From Lojkania enalia (taxonomy: Eukaryota > Ascomycota > Dothideomycetes > Pleosporales): a stretch of 64,000 nucleotides of DNA. Positions within the stretch are counted from its first letter, which is position 1. Every line of letters starts with the position of its first letter. The notes beneath the pieces were generated by a model. That model had not been told where the DNA came from. It saw only the letters and a list, made by a program, of their open reading frames with translations, and did no database searches. The stretch spans positions 62,001 through 126,000 of the forward strand of contig ML986678.1 in the NCBI GenBank assembly GCA_010094045.1. Reading direction: 5' to 3'. Shown in pieces: positions 23,081-33,824 of the stretch. Made by a program: the position numbers and the translations under genes.

Positions 23081-23291
23081 TCCTCACACAACTCGCCGAA
23101 CTCGAGGTACTCGCCCCACTCGATACACTCCTCAAACTCTTCCCGTCGTCAAAAGAGCCAAGGCTGGACAAACGTCTTCCCGCCGTAAATCCGGCCTTGG
23201 GCTTGTCTGCAGATTTGGATTTCTTATGTAGCAATCTGGTAATCTCCTCAAGCCACTCCCTCCTCTCCTGCGAGAACGGCGGCGTCGGCAT
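23049..23291 (-). CDS. small hypothetical protein, 80 aa
   Basis: Single exon with a clean ATG. An amphipathic N-terminal helix (E-R-R-E-W-L-E-E-I-T-R-L-L-H-K-K) leads into a Ser/Gly-rich tail likely to be disordered. No signal peptide, cysteine pair or membrane helix. Its last 32 bases overlap the start of the MDR pseudogene in another frame on the same strand, which is unusual in fungi. It may be a real small gene, or the C-terminal exon of something longer. Function unknown. Confidence 0.5.
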   Translation of the reverse strand: MPTPPFSQERREWLEEITRLLHKKSKSADKPKAGFTAGRRLSSLGSFDDGKSLRSVSSGASTSSSASCVRNGSIGTSEKN

Positions 23292-23870
23292 TTCTTATCC
23301 AGTCGTCTCCAACAACAATTCGCAAATCGAAATTATGTAAGAGGAAAAGAAATGGCCTGGAGCGGATCATTGCACTGGCGTGCCATCAGCCAGATATACA
23401 TATGCACTTATGATTCTTATCGTGACGTCCGGATTTGCGGTGCGGGTCGGGCAAATGCGGAGGGGTGGTGTGACGGAGTGCGAACCGAGGTATGGATGCA
23501 GGGGTCGGAACCTAGTTTCGGAGAGGAGGCCGGGATCGTGGGATTGGTTTCTGGAAAGTGCTTTGTGGTTTGGAGAGGGCGTGGATGGCTGCGGAGGCCG
23601 GAGTTAGTAATGGGGAGTTTCCGTTTTGGTGGTTATGGAGTTGGTTGTCTGGATTCGTTCCGGCGCCAATGTGCCATCGCGCGGCTCGCATTGCATCATT
23701 AACGCCCTCGGCTTTTGCTTGCATAATCGATTTAAGCTCGATATATCGATATTTCATTACTATTAGGATATTAACTAATCATTAGGCCGTGATATGTGTT
23801 CGTACAAGTTGCACCCGAACGCCTTGCTCTGTCGTTAAAACACCGAACATCAACTAAGCCAGCCATCCTG
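23292..23870. other. intergenic, no firm gene
   Basis: Lies between the small gene and the end of the multicopper oxidase. An 81-codon minus ORF (23512-23757) looks only weakly protein-like and is not called. Confidence 0.35.
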
Positions 23871-26018
23871 CTAGTGCCATCTACCAAGCCATCCATCAAG
23901 CCATCCACCAAGCCATTCGCTATACCCTTTGCCATACTCTCTACTATGTCCTCCGTCATGTCCTCGACTACGTCCTTTGTCATGTCCTCTGTTATGCCCC
24001 CTGTCATGGCCCCGACCATGCCCTTTGCTATGCCATCCAACTAGCCAACCGAAAAACCATCTGTCTTCCTCTTCGTCTTTCTCTCCATGTTTTTCTCCAT
24101 TTTGTTTCCCACCTAGACTTCCATCTTGTTTTCTGCCATGCGGCCACTTATCTACACCATCAAAAATAGCCATCGCCATACCACCACTCAAATGACTCGA
24201 AATATGGCAGTGTATAATAAATGGACCAGGATTCACAACATGATACCTCATCGCCAGCCAACTCGCAGGCGCCTGTAGCGTCGTCGGCGGCGTCGTAAAT
24301 ACATCTCTATACGGCGGTGTTTTAAAATTGAAGTTCTGCGGAATAGCAGCCTGAGCTTCGGCGACGGAAGACCATCTGAAGGCGCCGATGCCCTGCCCAA
24401 TGATGAAGCCTTTGTTGGAGTGCTTGTGGAGGGGATGTGGTGTTTGATTGGGTGTTACGACGCGGAAGATCAGATCGATCCACGTGTTATTCTTCGTGAC
24501 TATGGTAATGTTTTGGCCGAGTCCTCGGATCTCAGGCTCTCGGTAGAGAAGAGGTGGATTGAGATCATCGAAGTCATGGTTGAAGGCTGTACCGTTGAGG
24601 ACCCAAGTATATGCATTGCCGACGGCTTGCAGGCTCATGATGAATGTCTGGTCGACTTCTGGTCCTGGTTGAGGGAATTGAGGGGGGAAAGAGACCATTT
24701 GGCCCTGGTTGAAGACGGTTACATTGGGCGAAAGGGGCCTGCCGGCTTGGTTGATGGAAGCACTAGATGTAATAATACCCACGCTATCTGAGCGAGCCTT
24801 TTGTGTCGTGTTATCGCTTCCGTAAGATAAGATGGCTGTAGTGTCGATGAGCTGGTTAAGGGTAGTGGCAGCGAGCCTGATACCATAGTTGCTGGCAGGC
24901 TTGTCCAGCTTCACAAAAACAGAGTACCGGTCACCATTAGCAAGGCTGAGAGTGTCGACCTGAAGGGGCTCGATGTAGTGACCATCGACAGCATAAACCC
25001 ACAGCGGATGCTCGTCGATACTAAAGGCGAGAGTAGCCGTGCCGGCGGCTGAGATGAGGTCGAGGGCCAACCACTTCGCCTCAGATGGCGCCTTGATTAT
25101 CTCCTGTGATCCTTGGGTAGGCGTACAAATATCGAAGACTTCCGGAGGGAGAAGAGAAAGATTCAATCCCCCTGGAGCGAAAACAGCTAGCATGTTAGGC
25201 GGAATGCATCTACAGCAGTCAGTGATACTACTTTCCATAGGTGTAAGGAGCCACCCTTTGTCAGTAAGCGCAAGGTTGTTTCGCTCTAGAATCGGTGCAA
25301 TAACAGCACTAGTATATTGATTAATCTTCTCTCGGGGCCAACAGTTCACTGCGCCCTTCCCGTTGATGAGCAGGGAGTCCATACAAATAGCAGCCTCGAG
25401 ACCCGTTGCTAATTCCAATGCCCGTGTATCTTCGGATGTGTAGTGCCTCCAATCAGCGACAAGCACCTGTTGGCTCGTCGCCTCGGCGGCCTCGAGTAGT
25501 TCAATCTCTCCAAGGGCAACCTTATCGAAGGGCTTCGCTAGCCCTGCCTTGGGCCGGATGATCAGGGCGCCGTAGCAGCCATCGTCGCTTTGACCACGAC
25601 TGTGAGCATGGTAAAAATAGGCTCCGTACTGATCCGTACGCCATTTGTAGGTATAGCTTTCGTTTGGATAGATGGAACGCTGTGTGAACCCAGGCACACC
25701 GTCTGCCTCGGGTGTATTGAATTGTTCAATGCCTGTGTATTATTAGTAGTTACTACTTTAAAAAATGTTTGGGAGACGCTTACCGTGCCAGTGAATGGAA
25801 GTGTTGAAAGGCATCTTGTTGTGAACAGTAATCTCAACCCACTTGTCCTGTTCGAATTCTAAAGTTGGTCCAGGGAATTGGCTGTTGATGTGAATCATCT
25901 GTCGTTCGAACCCATCCGGAGCGCCTGTATCCCAGGATAGCTCCAAATCGTAGCGATTATTTCTAGGTACCAACGCATACGTAATACAGCACAACCAGAG
26001 AATTAACAGAGAAAACAT
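23871..26018 (-). CDS. secreted multicopper oxidase (laccase-like)
   Basis: Two exons, 26018-25784 and 25732-23871; intron 25733-25783 (51 bp) falls inside the first copper motif, H-W-H-G/I-E-Q. 698 aa. The first 15 residues are a signal peptide (M-F-S-L-L-I-L-W-L-C-C). All four copper signatures are present: H-W-H-G (about 76-79), Y-F-Y-H-A-H-S, H-P-L-H-K-H-S and H-C-H-I-S-S-H-L-S-G-G-M. Such enzymes oxidise phenols, pigments or metal ions outside the cell while reducing O2 to water. The domain order fits ascomycete MCOs including pigment and ferroxidase-like types; the substrate cannot be told. The last 80 or so residues are an added Lys/Glu- then Gly/His/Trp-rich tail encoded by a 12-nt repeat, not part of the usual fold. 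Confidence 0.92.
23874..24050 (-). repeat. 12-nt repeat encoding the oxidase tail
   Basis: About 14 units of 12 nt are visible on the plus strand (ccatctaccaag, ccatccatcaag, ccatccaccaag ... tcctccgtcatg, tcctttgtcatg). On the minus strand each unit encodes four residues: H-x-x-G early, then Y-x-x-G, then L-x-x-W, ending G-R-W-H-stop. Because the unit is a multiple of 3, several frames on both strands stay open. Confidence 0.85.
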
Positions 26019-26518
26019 CGCGTGTTTGGGTATTCTTTGTGAACGAATGGGGAATTAACTAAGGAAAATCGGGTATATTCAAACCTCACCCTCGACGAGT
26101 GACATGCCAGCAGACAGACTTAATGCGAGACGAGGCATTACAGTGACTTTTAATGTCGGCAGATATCAGGTGTTGCCGAACTGCACATCCGGAACACTGT
26201 GACTGGAGTCTTGTACAACATTTAGCATTATCTTGGTCTTCTCTTAGGTGTTGATGGTTTTCCAATCCAGATCCGGGAATGGATATTCGGCCGTCGTCAG
26301 TGGCTCCTCAATGAGAGATATAGAAGTCTATGATGCATGGGACCGAACGACGAGGCCGCTATGGAGCTCGGGTCAAGACGCCTGGAACGCGCACCGAGAG
26401 TTTAGAGGCAAGCTGCGCATACCGGAATCTTCGCCGCCTGGCCAGCGAACCGGCTTGTGTGCAATTGCAATGTGGGTCGGCGTTACAAACTTCAAACTGC
26501 AGTAATGTTCTCTTTCTC
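26019..26518. other. intergenic, no gene
   Basis: Upstream region of the multicopper oxidase. Nothing else recognised. Confidence 0.4.
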
Positions 26519-27079
26519 TTATAGCTTGGAAGAAGACATGGAATTTCCTATAATTGAGGCCTGCGCTGCATCCCCCAGAGGACCGATAGCTGCATGTATA
26601 GTGTTGTAAGTTAAGCCTTGTAGGCTGTCTGTTGATGCGATTGCAGGAACAGTCATTGGACTGGCAAGGCTGCTGAAGGCCGCGTTGGTGCGCATGGCTG
26701 AGGAGGGATAGGCTAGAAATTCCCTGATGTCCTCATCGAGTCGACTTTAGAGGTTGCGGTTGACCGAACTCGATAAGTTGGGTGTTGTGCGGGAGAGGGC
26801 GACGAGAATGAATAGGGCAGTGACCCGGCCGGGAGAGATGCCAAGCATGCCGACAGGCTTCTAAAAGGCGTCCTGATCTCTAACACCACCATCAAGCCCT
26901 TGTGCATACCTTGTCAATAATTCGAAGCGGCGACCAGCCGATGGATCAATGATATGGGAATCTGTTTGTGAGATGTCTGGATATGGTTTCCTGGCATCTC
27001 CGACAGCGACATCATACTTGCGCGCCTCCGGCACCGTTCTGGTCCGTTGAATACTGTTCTCGAGAGTCATCATACGCAA
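26519..27079 (-). pseudogene. unknown gene, broken or spliced (two readings)
   Basis: From ATG 27079 one frame of 187 codons runs to 26519, interrupted by TAG at 26861-26863 and TAA at 26747-26749. Its translation is protein-like throughout (V-A-V-G-D-A-R-K-P-Y-P-D-I; G-M-L-G-I-S-P-G-R-V-T-A-L-F; S-R-L-D-E-D-I-R-E-F-L). Both stops could be former CAG/CAA. Alternatively a 49-bp GTATGC...TTTTAG intron (26861-26909) removes the first stop and switches frame, giving a 105-aa Ser-rich protein ending at 26713. The one-frame reading looks more natural. No family recognised. Confidence 0.35.
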
Positions 27080-27644
27080 TAAGGCTTGAGCGACGTCGCT
27101 AAAAGTATGGGATGATAAATTTCAAAAATGTGCACTGTTATTCCGACTAGATGTCGTTGAAGCATAAGTACGAGAACTGATGTTGCAGGAAACGATTGTG
27201 CGTGTCGGAGAGTTCTGCATCTCATACGGTCCTAGGTTAATAGTTGTTGGCAAATGCTGTATCAAAGGTTTGTGCAAAAATTCACATCTTTAAACAATTC
27301 CCTCGATGGTTTCGTCGTTCTTTGCTGCATAGTGGCCAGTCAATCTTCTTATTCTGTCGCTCTGTCTCTGCAGTCACTACAGAGACAATCACTACGACCA
27401 AAATGTCATATTGTTTGCGACGTGACGGTGGCCGCTGCGCTAGACTCGGAGAGCCACACAGCCGGCGACGTCTTTCACTTTCACGGCAACGCGAATGTGC
27501 CCGCACTGTGTGGCGGCCGTCTGCCAGTACATTAGACAAAATCCTATTCTCCCCCTCGATACCCGCCACCACTGCCAACGGTCCGCAACAACAGTCTAGA
27601 ACCAAGCACAGCACCAATCCAGGTGCATCTACAACTCTCTTAAG
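27080..27644. other. promoter region of the 27.6-kb gene
   Basis: Upstream of the plus-strand gene. Overlapping ORFs (for example 27244-27651) look non-coding. The last 150 bases are C/A-rich, as common in fungal 5' leaders. Confidence 0.4.
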
Positions 27645-29303
27645 ATGGTAGAGATGACTCTAACACCGAAGAAACGCTCACTCTCCCCTTCAATAGAGGG
27701 TTTTCCTACTGCTAAAAAGGCTAAGGCCCAGCATGGATCTGCCAGCGGCGAGCAGGTGAGCCACCGTGACTCAACATTCGACGAAATGTTTGAATTGCAT
27801 GCTAATACCCTGAAGAGTACATCTTCAATTAGGCCTTCAGGGACTGCTCATGGCGGTGATGAGGCAAAGCTCACTCTCGGGAATGCTCCTGTCGAACTTA
27901 TAGATAAACATGTGCGGATCATGGGCAAGATTTTTCCTAGCGGAATCATTCCTAAGCCTTATGATCCCGATGAAGTGTTCCAGAATATCTATTTGGGCGA
28001 GTCTGAATTCGTTTTTGGCCATGAAGGAGACTGTAGCTTAAGCCAGAACACCTCGCGCAAGGAACTAACCCTCAAGAATGGTACTACCGCTACAAGTCTA
28101 GAGTCAAAGATAATAAATGAGGGCAGAGAAGGAGATATCAAGAGTCTATTTCATCCCATCCAGCTCGATACGAGGGCACCGCGGTTTAATGATGATTGGG
28201 GACGTGTTCCATACCCTGGTCCAGATGGCCCTCAACCCCGCCGAGGATCTCCTCCAGCTCGTACAAGCAATGCGGTGACCAACCCGCCCCTTTTCGAAGA
28301 TAGAAAGGCAAAGTTTGAACTCGGCCGATACCAAGTTGTGGATGGAGTTACCATTGATCAACGGGACATGTTGGTCATCAGCCTTATTGACATGCGGCCG
28401 AAGTCTGCATATGATCGCAACCCGAGGCGCATGCCGAACAAGTACCAGTGCGGCTATGGAGTTCCAAGGGACTGGAGCTGTTCTCGAACTATCAAGGCTC
28501 TAAACGATAGGCGCTTCACCGCCATCGAGCGCGTGACTCTTGATCAACGCTGGAGCGACATAGAGCGCGAATACCTCACCACGCTATTTGTCGAGTTCCC
28601 TGATGCCTCTATCACTGAAATCACCGAACGCTTCAATTGGCGCTTCAAGAATGACTTCATCGAGGTGTCTACTGCGTTCAATTTCCACGACTTGCATCCA
28701 GGCCGTACCATCGAGAGTGTCCGCGCCGAGTACCTTGCCTACAAAAAGGAATACGACAACGGCAAAGTCCCTTCCAGCCGAGCCAAACCCAAGAAGAGCA
28801 TTCGGGCCAAGGAGCTTGAGGAACTCGAGGACATTTTACTCGAGAAGAACTTCGGCGAACGTTTGACTCCCAAGTCACCAAGGCAAACTCGTCGCAACAA
28901 GCGAGAGATTGAGAACGATAGGCGCATCGCCGAGATGCTGAAGGTCCAGGCCGCTACAAAGACAACCCCAACTTCAGAGCGGGAATTCAAGGCCGCGACG
29001 CCCAAGAGGAAGAATTGGAACGAGACTACTAAGCGCCCTACGCCCGTCACCACTGGTATCGATGCTACAGTCACCGGGGCTCTAGCTGTCGTTCTTCCGC
29101 CATCTCCTCTCACCCCCCTCGATGAAGAACTATACAGCCTTGCCGTCGGTAATAGCCCGGACGACATCCAACACTCCCCGCTAAGGAGTATGGCGTCTTC
29201 CGATTCTGTCAAATCTGTCGAGTTCCTCGAGCCTGGTGAGACCTGGGTCATGCATCCCGGCAATCGCCACCCCGAGGCCTATGCCCGCCACCGGTCTATC
29301 TAG
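27645..29303 (+). CDS. uncharacterised nuclear-type protein, 552 aa
   Basis: Single exon. The N-terminus has a basic cluster (T-P-K-K-R-S and T-A-K-K-A-K) suited to nuclear import. The middle has D-R-R-F-T-A-I-E-R, then Q-R-W-S-D-I-E-R-E-Y-L-T-T-L-F, then I-T-E-R-F-N-W-R-F and G-R-T-I-E-S-V-R-A-E-Y: a W/helix/F-N-x-x-F/S-V-R-A pattern like SANT/Myb-type helical domains (about residues 295-360). A Lys/Arg/Glu-rich helix follows, then a Pro/Thr-rich tail. The layout (basic N-terminus, W-x-x-x-E helical core, charged repeats) resembles the gene at 8536. I infer a lineage-specific DNA- or chromatin-associated protein; this is not proven. Confidence 0.7.
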   Translation: MVEMTLTPKKRSLSPSIEGFPTAKKAKAQHGSASGEQVSHRDSTFDEMFELHANTLKSTSSIRPSGTAHGGDEAKLTLGNAPVELIDKHVRIMGKIFPSGIIPKPYDPDEVFQNIYLGESEFVFGHEGDCSLSQNTSRKELTLKNGTTATSLESKIINEGREGDIKSLFHPIQLDTRAPRFNDDWGRVPYPGPDGPQPRRGSPPARTSNAVTNPPLFEDRKAKFELGRYQVVDGVTIDQRDMLVISLIDMRPKSAYDRNPRRMPNKYQCGYGVPRDWSCSRTIKALNDRRFTAIERVTLDQRWSDIEREYLTTLFVEFPDASITEITERFNWRFKNDFIEVSTAFNFHDLHPGRTIESVRAEYLAYKKEYDNGKVPSSRAKPKKSIRAKELEELEDILLEKNFGERLTPKSPRQTRRNKREIENDRRIAEMLKVQAATKTTPTSEREFKAATPKRKNWNETTKRPTPVTTGIDATVTGALAVVLPPSPLTPLDEELYSLAVGNSPDDIQHSPLRSMASSDSVKSVEFLEPGETWVMHPGNRHPEAYARHRSI

Positions 29304-32236
29304 GCGCCCTAGTTACGGCGTCAGGACATAATGTAGTGGCGCCTTGTATATATGTGGATTTTACTACAATTATTGCATTGTAAGACCTGGAATTCTTTAC
29401 AGGATTCCTTGGCTTTGGCACTACAGAGATTTGAGGAAAGGATATGGGGGTTTATTCATGGTGGATGCTGAAGGGAGAAATGGCATCTAGATATTCTGAA
29501 CGCGGTACATTTCCAAATGCAAATGTCAAGGGTGGTGAGCTTTGTGATGTTTAAATATTATGATAGGGTTTGGGATGTGTAGAAGAATTGCGTTGTGTAG
29601 CTAAGATGGGGACTGAATTAATGGAGAGGAGCAAAATAGTTGATATTGAATGCCCCAAGCCATGTTGACAATGCATATTATACGGCGCAGATGCCGTAGT
29701 CCGGCCGAACCCTGCCAAACACCCTCCGCTTAATCCATCGTGTTATACGCCCCCGCCCATCTGTTCTCTCCCTTTATGTGGCTGAAAGATCGCTGTCAAA
29801 TATTCCTCATACAAATTGTATTTTCCAAAATAAGTAGCATTCAGCGTAACCATCCCTCTCTCCCAAACCAAAATGGGATTATAAGAAAACTTCTTATTAT
29901 AGATTCGACATGAAACATAATTACCGTGGGAATATTGAATTACTGGTAGCGCTAGGTAGAGAACTTAGACATAGAAGAAGTATGTATGCCCTTGATGTAT
30001 TCTCTAGCCTTTAGTAAGACTTGTATGGGTGTATTTCCTCCGCTGGGGTTCTGTGCTGGCTTTAATATTCGTACCGTGGAGGTAGATCCTCGGATATGTT
30101 GTTGTTACAAGCTACCTTTGAGTATCTTCCCTGAAGACATGTCCTTAAAATTATTCGTATGAGGCATTGTGGAAGGAAACGACCGGTTGTGTGTGTTCAA
30201 TTCCACTCAACAATGTTCGCGTAGATTTATCTTCGTTAAGGGAGATGAAGTTGGAGTAGAGTCTCAAGGAATCGTACATATTAGAGTGTATTTAGTATCA
30301 GAAGGGGAGAGGTTTTTCGTGGAATTGGTGTGCCCGATGGAAGGTTTGTCATATTCGCTAGAGCCGTAGGAGTAGAGTATTATAAAAGGCATATGATAGG
30401 GAGAATGGAAAGGGGTCCGATCTCTTGTCGTTAGCAAAAATGTTCCGCCGAATCTATCGATGCCGGCTTAGAGTTTGTCCCGACGCGAGTCATAGCTATG
30501 CGCTATTTCGGTAATTTGCTAAGTACATATAGCGACACTGAAGATTCAGGAAGAATCTTAACAGAGGTTTTAGGTCCCTCTCGAGAAGCCATCCCTGCTG
30601 AGTGTTGTGCTGTTTGATGAGATGACGGAGAGTATACGAGCTGTCACTGTGGCTCTGTGGTAGTAGTGCGCTACGGGAGGGGAAATTATTAGTCAAGTAG
30701 AGACTAGGGCGTTAATTGTATTGCTTGAAGGGGACTTAATTAATTCGAAGCTGTCTAGCTAGAGGTGGCTAGACAGGGTATGCTGTGGCGAATTCTTAAT
30801 GGGTAGACAGGGAGGAGCCCGAGAGGCCACGGACCTTGGGAGTGTGTTGGATCTACTACATTACTATAGCTCTGCAGCCTGAGAATGTCTCTTATAAGCG
30901 CAGCCGTGTATCTTTTGTCTTATGTAAACTATGTTAGGGGATTAATTTTATGAGATTCATGAGGAGGTATAGAGCGTTGGCTTGAGCCCAGGGTAAGTTT
31001 CACGGAGTTGTAGAACCTCTATAGGAGCAAAACAAAAGGGTTTCACAACATTCTACTAGCTCGTTTCGAACACAGGAGCAAAAAACCTCCAACCTAAGAT
31101 TGTCGTTCGGAATCTCAGACTGCAGGAAAGAACTACCGAAGGGTTCTTTTACATGTAGACCATTAGGTCTTGTGCAACAAGTGAAGCACGTACCTTTCTA
31201 TATTGCACGGAAATTGAGTAGCCTTAATCCATTTAAATAGGATATAATTATATACCACTTGTTGTTTTAGGTGGGGGGACTAAGCGAGGAGTGAGTTTAG
31301 AGCGTAGGTGAAAGTATAGGGCTCGCTTCAGTTTGTTTACGTTCCAGGAAATTGGCCCTAGGCAGAAAGCAATGTTTTTGTATATTAGAGTATATAAAGA
31401 AGCGTATCTCTATATTAATAGTATACGCGGGTTTATAAAAGAGATATTATGTTTAGTAGAGTTCTATTATTTTAGAACTGAATGGTTCGGAGATGATATC
31501 AGTAAGGCATATAGATATTTTAAACTGCTGAACTAGATCTTAAAAGGATAAGGATGAAGTCTATCGCTTGTTAGGAGCTAGATTTATGGTGCGTATTACG
31601 AAGAGGAGCCGGATAGATGCAGCCTAGACATAGCACGTACTTGCTCTTATAGAGAAGAAGAGAACACACTACTAGTCTATCTAAGGAGTGGAATTCAGCT
31701 TATGGTGGGAAGGAGAAGAAAGAAACAATTACTATCTCATCTGAACCATTCTTTTTAAGGATAGGCCAGGGCCCGTCGGTTTCATCAAAAAGACGGTTAG
31801 ATCTTGAAGGAAAAATTGTAGGGAATGGGAGTATTAAATAGAGATCGTTAGCTGATAAAGCTTATTAGATACTGGATGAAAGGGAAGTATGTGGTCTTTT
31901 ATTATTAGGAATAAAAGCGGAGTTGTTTGCTGAAAATAGATATCTTCATTATTCGTCTCCCTAGCTTGAAAGAAAGTATGTGACATGCGTATGTTTGCGG
32001 TTACTTACTGATCATACGGCTCTTTTAAATGTTGGAATCATGCGCGTCTTCTCCTTATAGTGCCCGTCTTCAACCAGGAAAACTTCCATTAGTAGGCGGC
32101 CTGAGAATATTCAGGAATGCACAAACATCTTGCAAGCTCACATGAAGATCCGCACGAATATCATATGAAACTCATCAGCGCGATCTCCATACTAAAATCT
32201 CCCCGGCTGATCCGAACACAACAATCGATGACCATA
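29304..32236. other. 2.9 kb without a recognisable gene
   Basis: ORFs are short and random-looking (for example 30169-30369 plus, 30496-30696 minus). A patch around 31380-31500 is TpA-rich and CpA-poor like the left edge, so a small RIP-altered insertion is possible. No repeat ends, tRNA or transposase motif was seen. Confidence 0.4.
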
Positions 32237-33106
32237 TCATTCCACCTGTGATGCGTCCTTAAGAAAGTCGAGCAAGATCCCTTCAAACTCCGCCGGCCTC
32301 TCCCAAAAAGGCGCGTGTCCCAGACCTTCTAGCCTCAAACACTTTCCCTTCCAAAGTCTCTTCCAGCTAATTCCATCCAGATAATCCAAATCAACAAACG
32401 GCTCAGAACCCCCATTAACCACCCCAACCAGCACCCTTCTCGCCAAATCCTCAAACTCCTCTGTTCCTTCAACAATAGCCCTCTGATCAACTCCTACTCC
32501 CTCTGCAAACCTCTTCCACATCAAAACCCTAGCTCTCCCATCACACCTCCTCACATCATCTTCCATCCAGCTCTCAAACGCTCCTTTCCCAGCCCCGCTC
32601 CTCGCAAACTGTCGCACCTCCTCCTCTGTAAAATCTTTCCTCGCTGCAAGGCTCATATGTCCGTCCTTAAACAAGAATCCTCGATCCGTCTGCTGAAGCC
32701 CCAACGCCGGAGGAGTCCCAACAAGCAAAACGCCCTTTAACATTCCCTTTGGAAGCAGTGGCATCATCTCAATAGCAACATGTCCGCCCAACGACCACCC
32801 AAACACAACCACACTTTCAACATTAAGATGATTTAGGATATAGATTGCTAGGTCCGCGTATCCACGCATGCTGTACGAGGTCTCGGGGTCCGGGGCGTTG
32901 GACGAGGCGCCGTGGCCCGGAAGATCGAAGGCGATGAGGCGGTATTTGGAGGTTAGGGCTTTGGAAGAGAAGATGTGATGCCATATTCTAGAGGAGGACG
33001 AGTTGCCGTGGATGAGTAGTAAGGCTGGGGCGCTGTTCTTGACGGCCGTGTCCGTGATGCTGATTATGCCGTAGGGCGTATCGAGGGTGAAGGAGCCGCT
33101 GGTCAT
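32237..33106 (-). CDS. alpha/beta hydrolase
   Basis: Single exon, 289 aa, usual size for the fold. The oxyanion region is L-L-I-H-G-N-S-S-S-S, followed by D-L-P-G-H-G. The nucleophile elbow is G-W-S-L-G-G-H with Ser at about 105. The acid is likely in G-G-S-E-P-F-V-D, and the catalytic His lies in L-G-H-A-P-F-W-E near the C-terminus. No signal peptide, so probably cytosolic. Substrate unknown (esterase, epoxide hydrolase or C-C hydrolase types share this pattern). The 5' side holds a T/C-rich tract (33225-33255). Confidence 0.88.
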   Translation of the reverse strand: MTSGSFTLDTPYGIISITDTAVKNSAPALLLIHGNSSSSRIWHHIFSSKALTSKYRLIAFDLPGHGASSNAPDPETSYSMRGYADLAIYILNHLNVESVVVFGWSLGGHVAIEMMPLLPKGMLKGVLLVGTPPALGLQQTDRGFLFKDGHMSLAARKDFTEEEVRQFARSGAGKGAFESWMEDDVRRCDGRARVLMWKRFAEGVGVDQRAIVEGTEEFEDLARRVLVGVVNGGSEPFVDLDYLDGISWKRLWKGKCLRLEGLGHAPFWERPAEFEGILLDFLKDASQVE

Positions 33107-33824
33107 TGTTCGGGTTGTTCGAGGTCACGGGATGACGGCGGTTTGTGACGGGAGGAGATAGCTGGAGACGGTACTGAAACGGAGCGGAGCGGCGGATGGA
33201 TGGATGGAATAGGGCGGCGCTCTTTTTCTTTCTTTCTTCTTTTTTTTTTGGCAATGTTTCTGACGTGAAGAGAACTAAAGAGAAGACGTAGGAGGAGATA
33301 GATAGCAAGATCAGATGGCGTGGTTGACGGGTTCGATGTACACAATAGGCGAGCATTAATTGCGGACCCCGCTATCCTATGGTACCCCAATGCATAGATC
33401 GACAGCTTCACAAAATCAAAAACGAGCAAACTCTACGGAGCGAAGTTTGCGTACATAAACAGTATGCAGGGATAGCTTAACAGTCGCTGACGTGACAGAC
33501 AAATGATACTACGCCATAGTCTACGCCATGATCGACATTGATGGATATTTCATGCGAGAGGCTGCCCCTCGCGTTCATGCAGTTGCTACTCTCTATACGG
33601 CGACTGCTTAACAGGTTTCTTTGTCGCACATCTAGTTGCCACCCAACGTGGGCAATGCCCAATGAACGGAACAACCTCCTGATCCTAAAATGCTCTGAAC
33701 CTTATTCCAAAATCGCTGATATCAAGTGTACCTAGGTAAGTTTGGGGAGGATGCTGAGTCGCGTGGCTCAAAGCCTTGAAATACTGCCGGCGCCAATAAA
33801 AGGCCTCCAAAGCGACCAACCCAC
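33107..33824. other. intergenic, no gene
   Basis: Promoter side of the hydrolase and 3' flank of USO1. There is a TC/T tract at about 33228-33252. Small ORFs look random. Confidence 0.4.

Noticed and set aside
23796..24044. Met/Ser/Val-rich plus-strand ORF
   Set aside because: Shadow of the 12-nt repeat that encodes the oxidase tail on the other strand.
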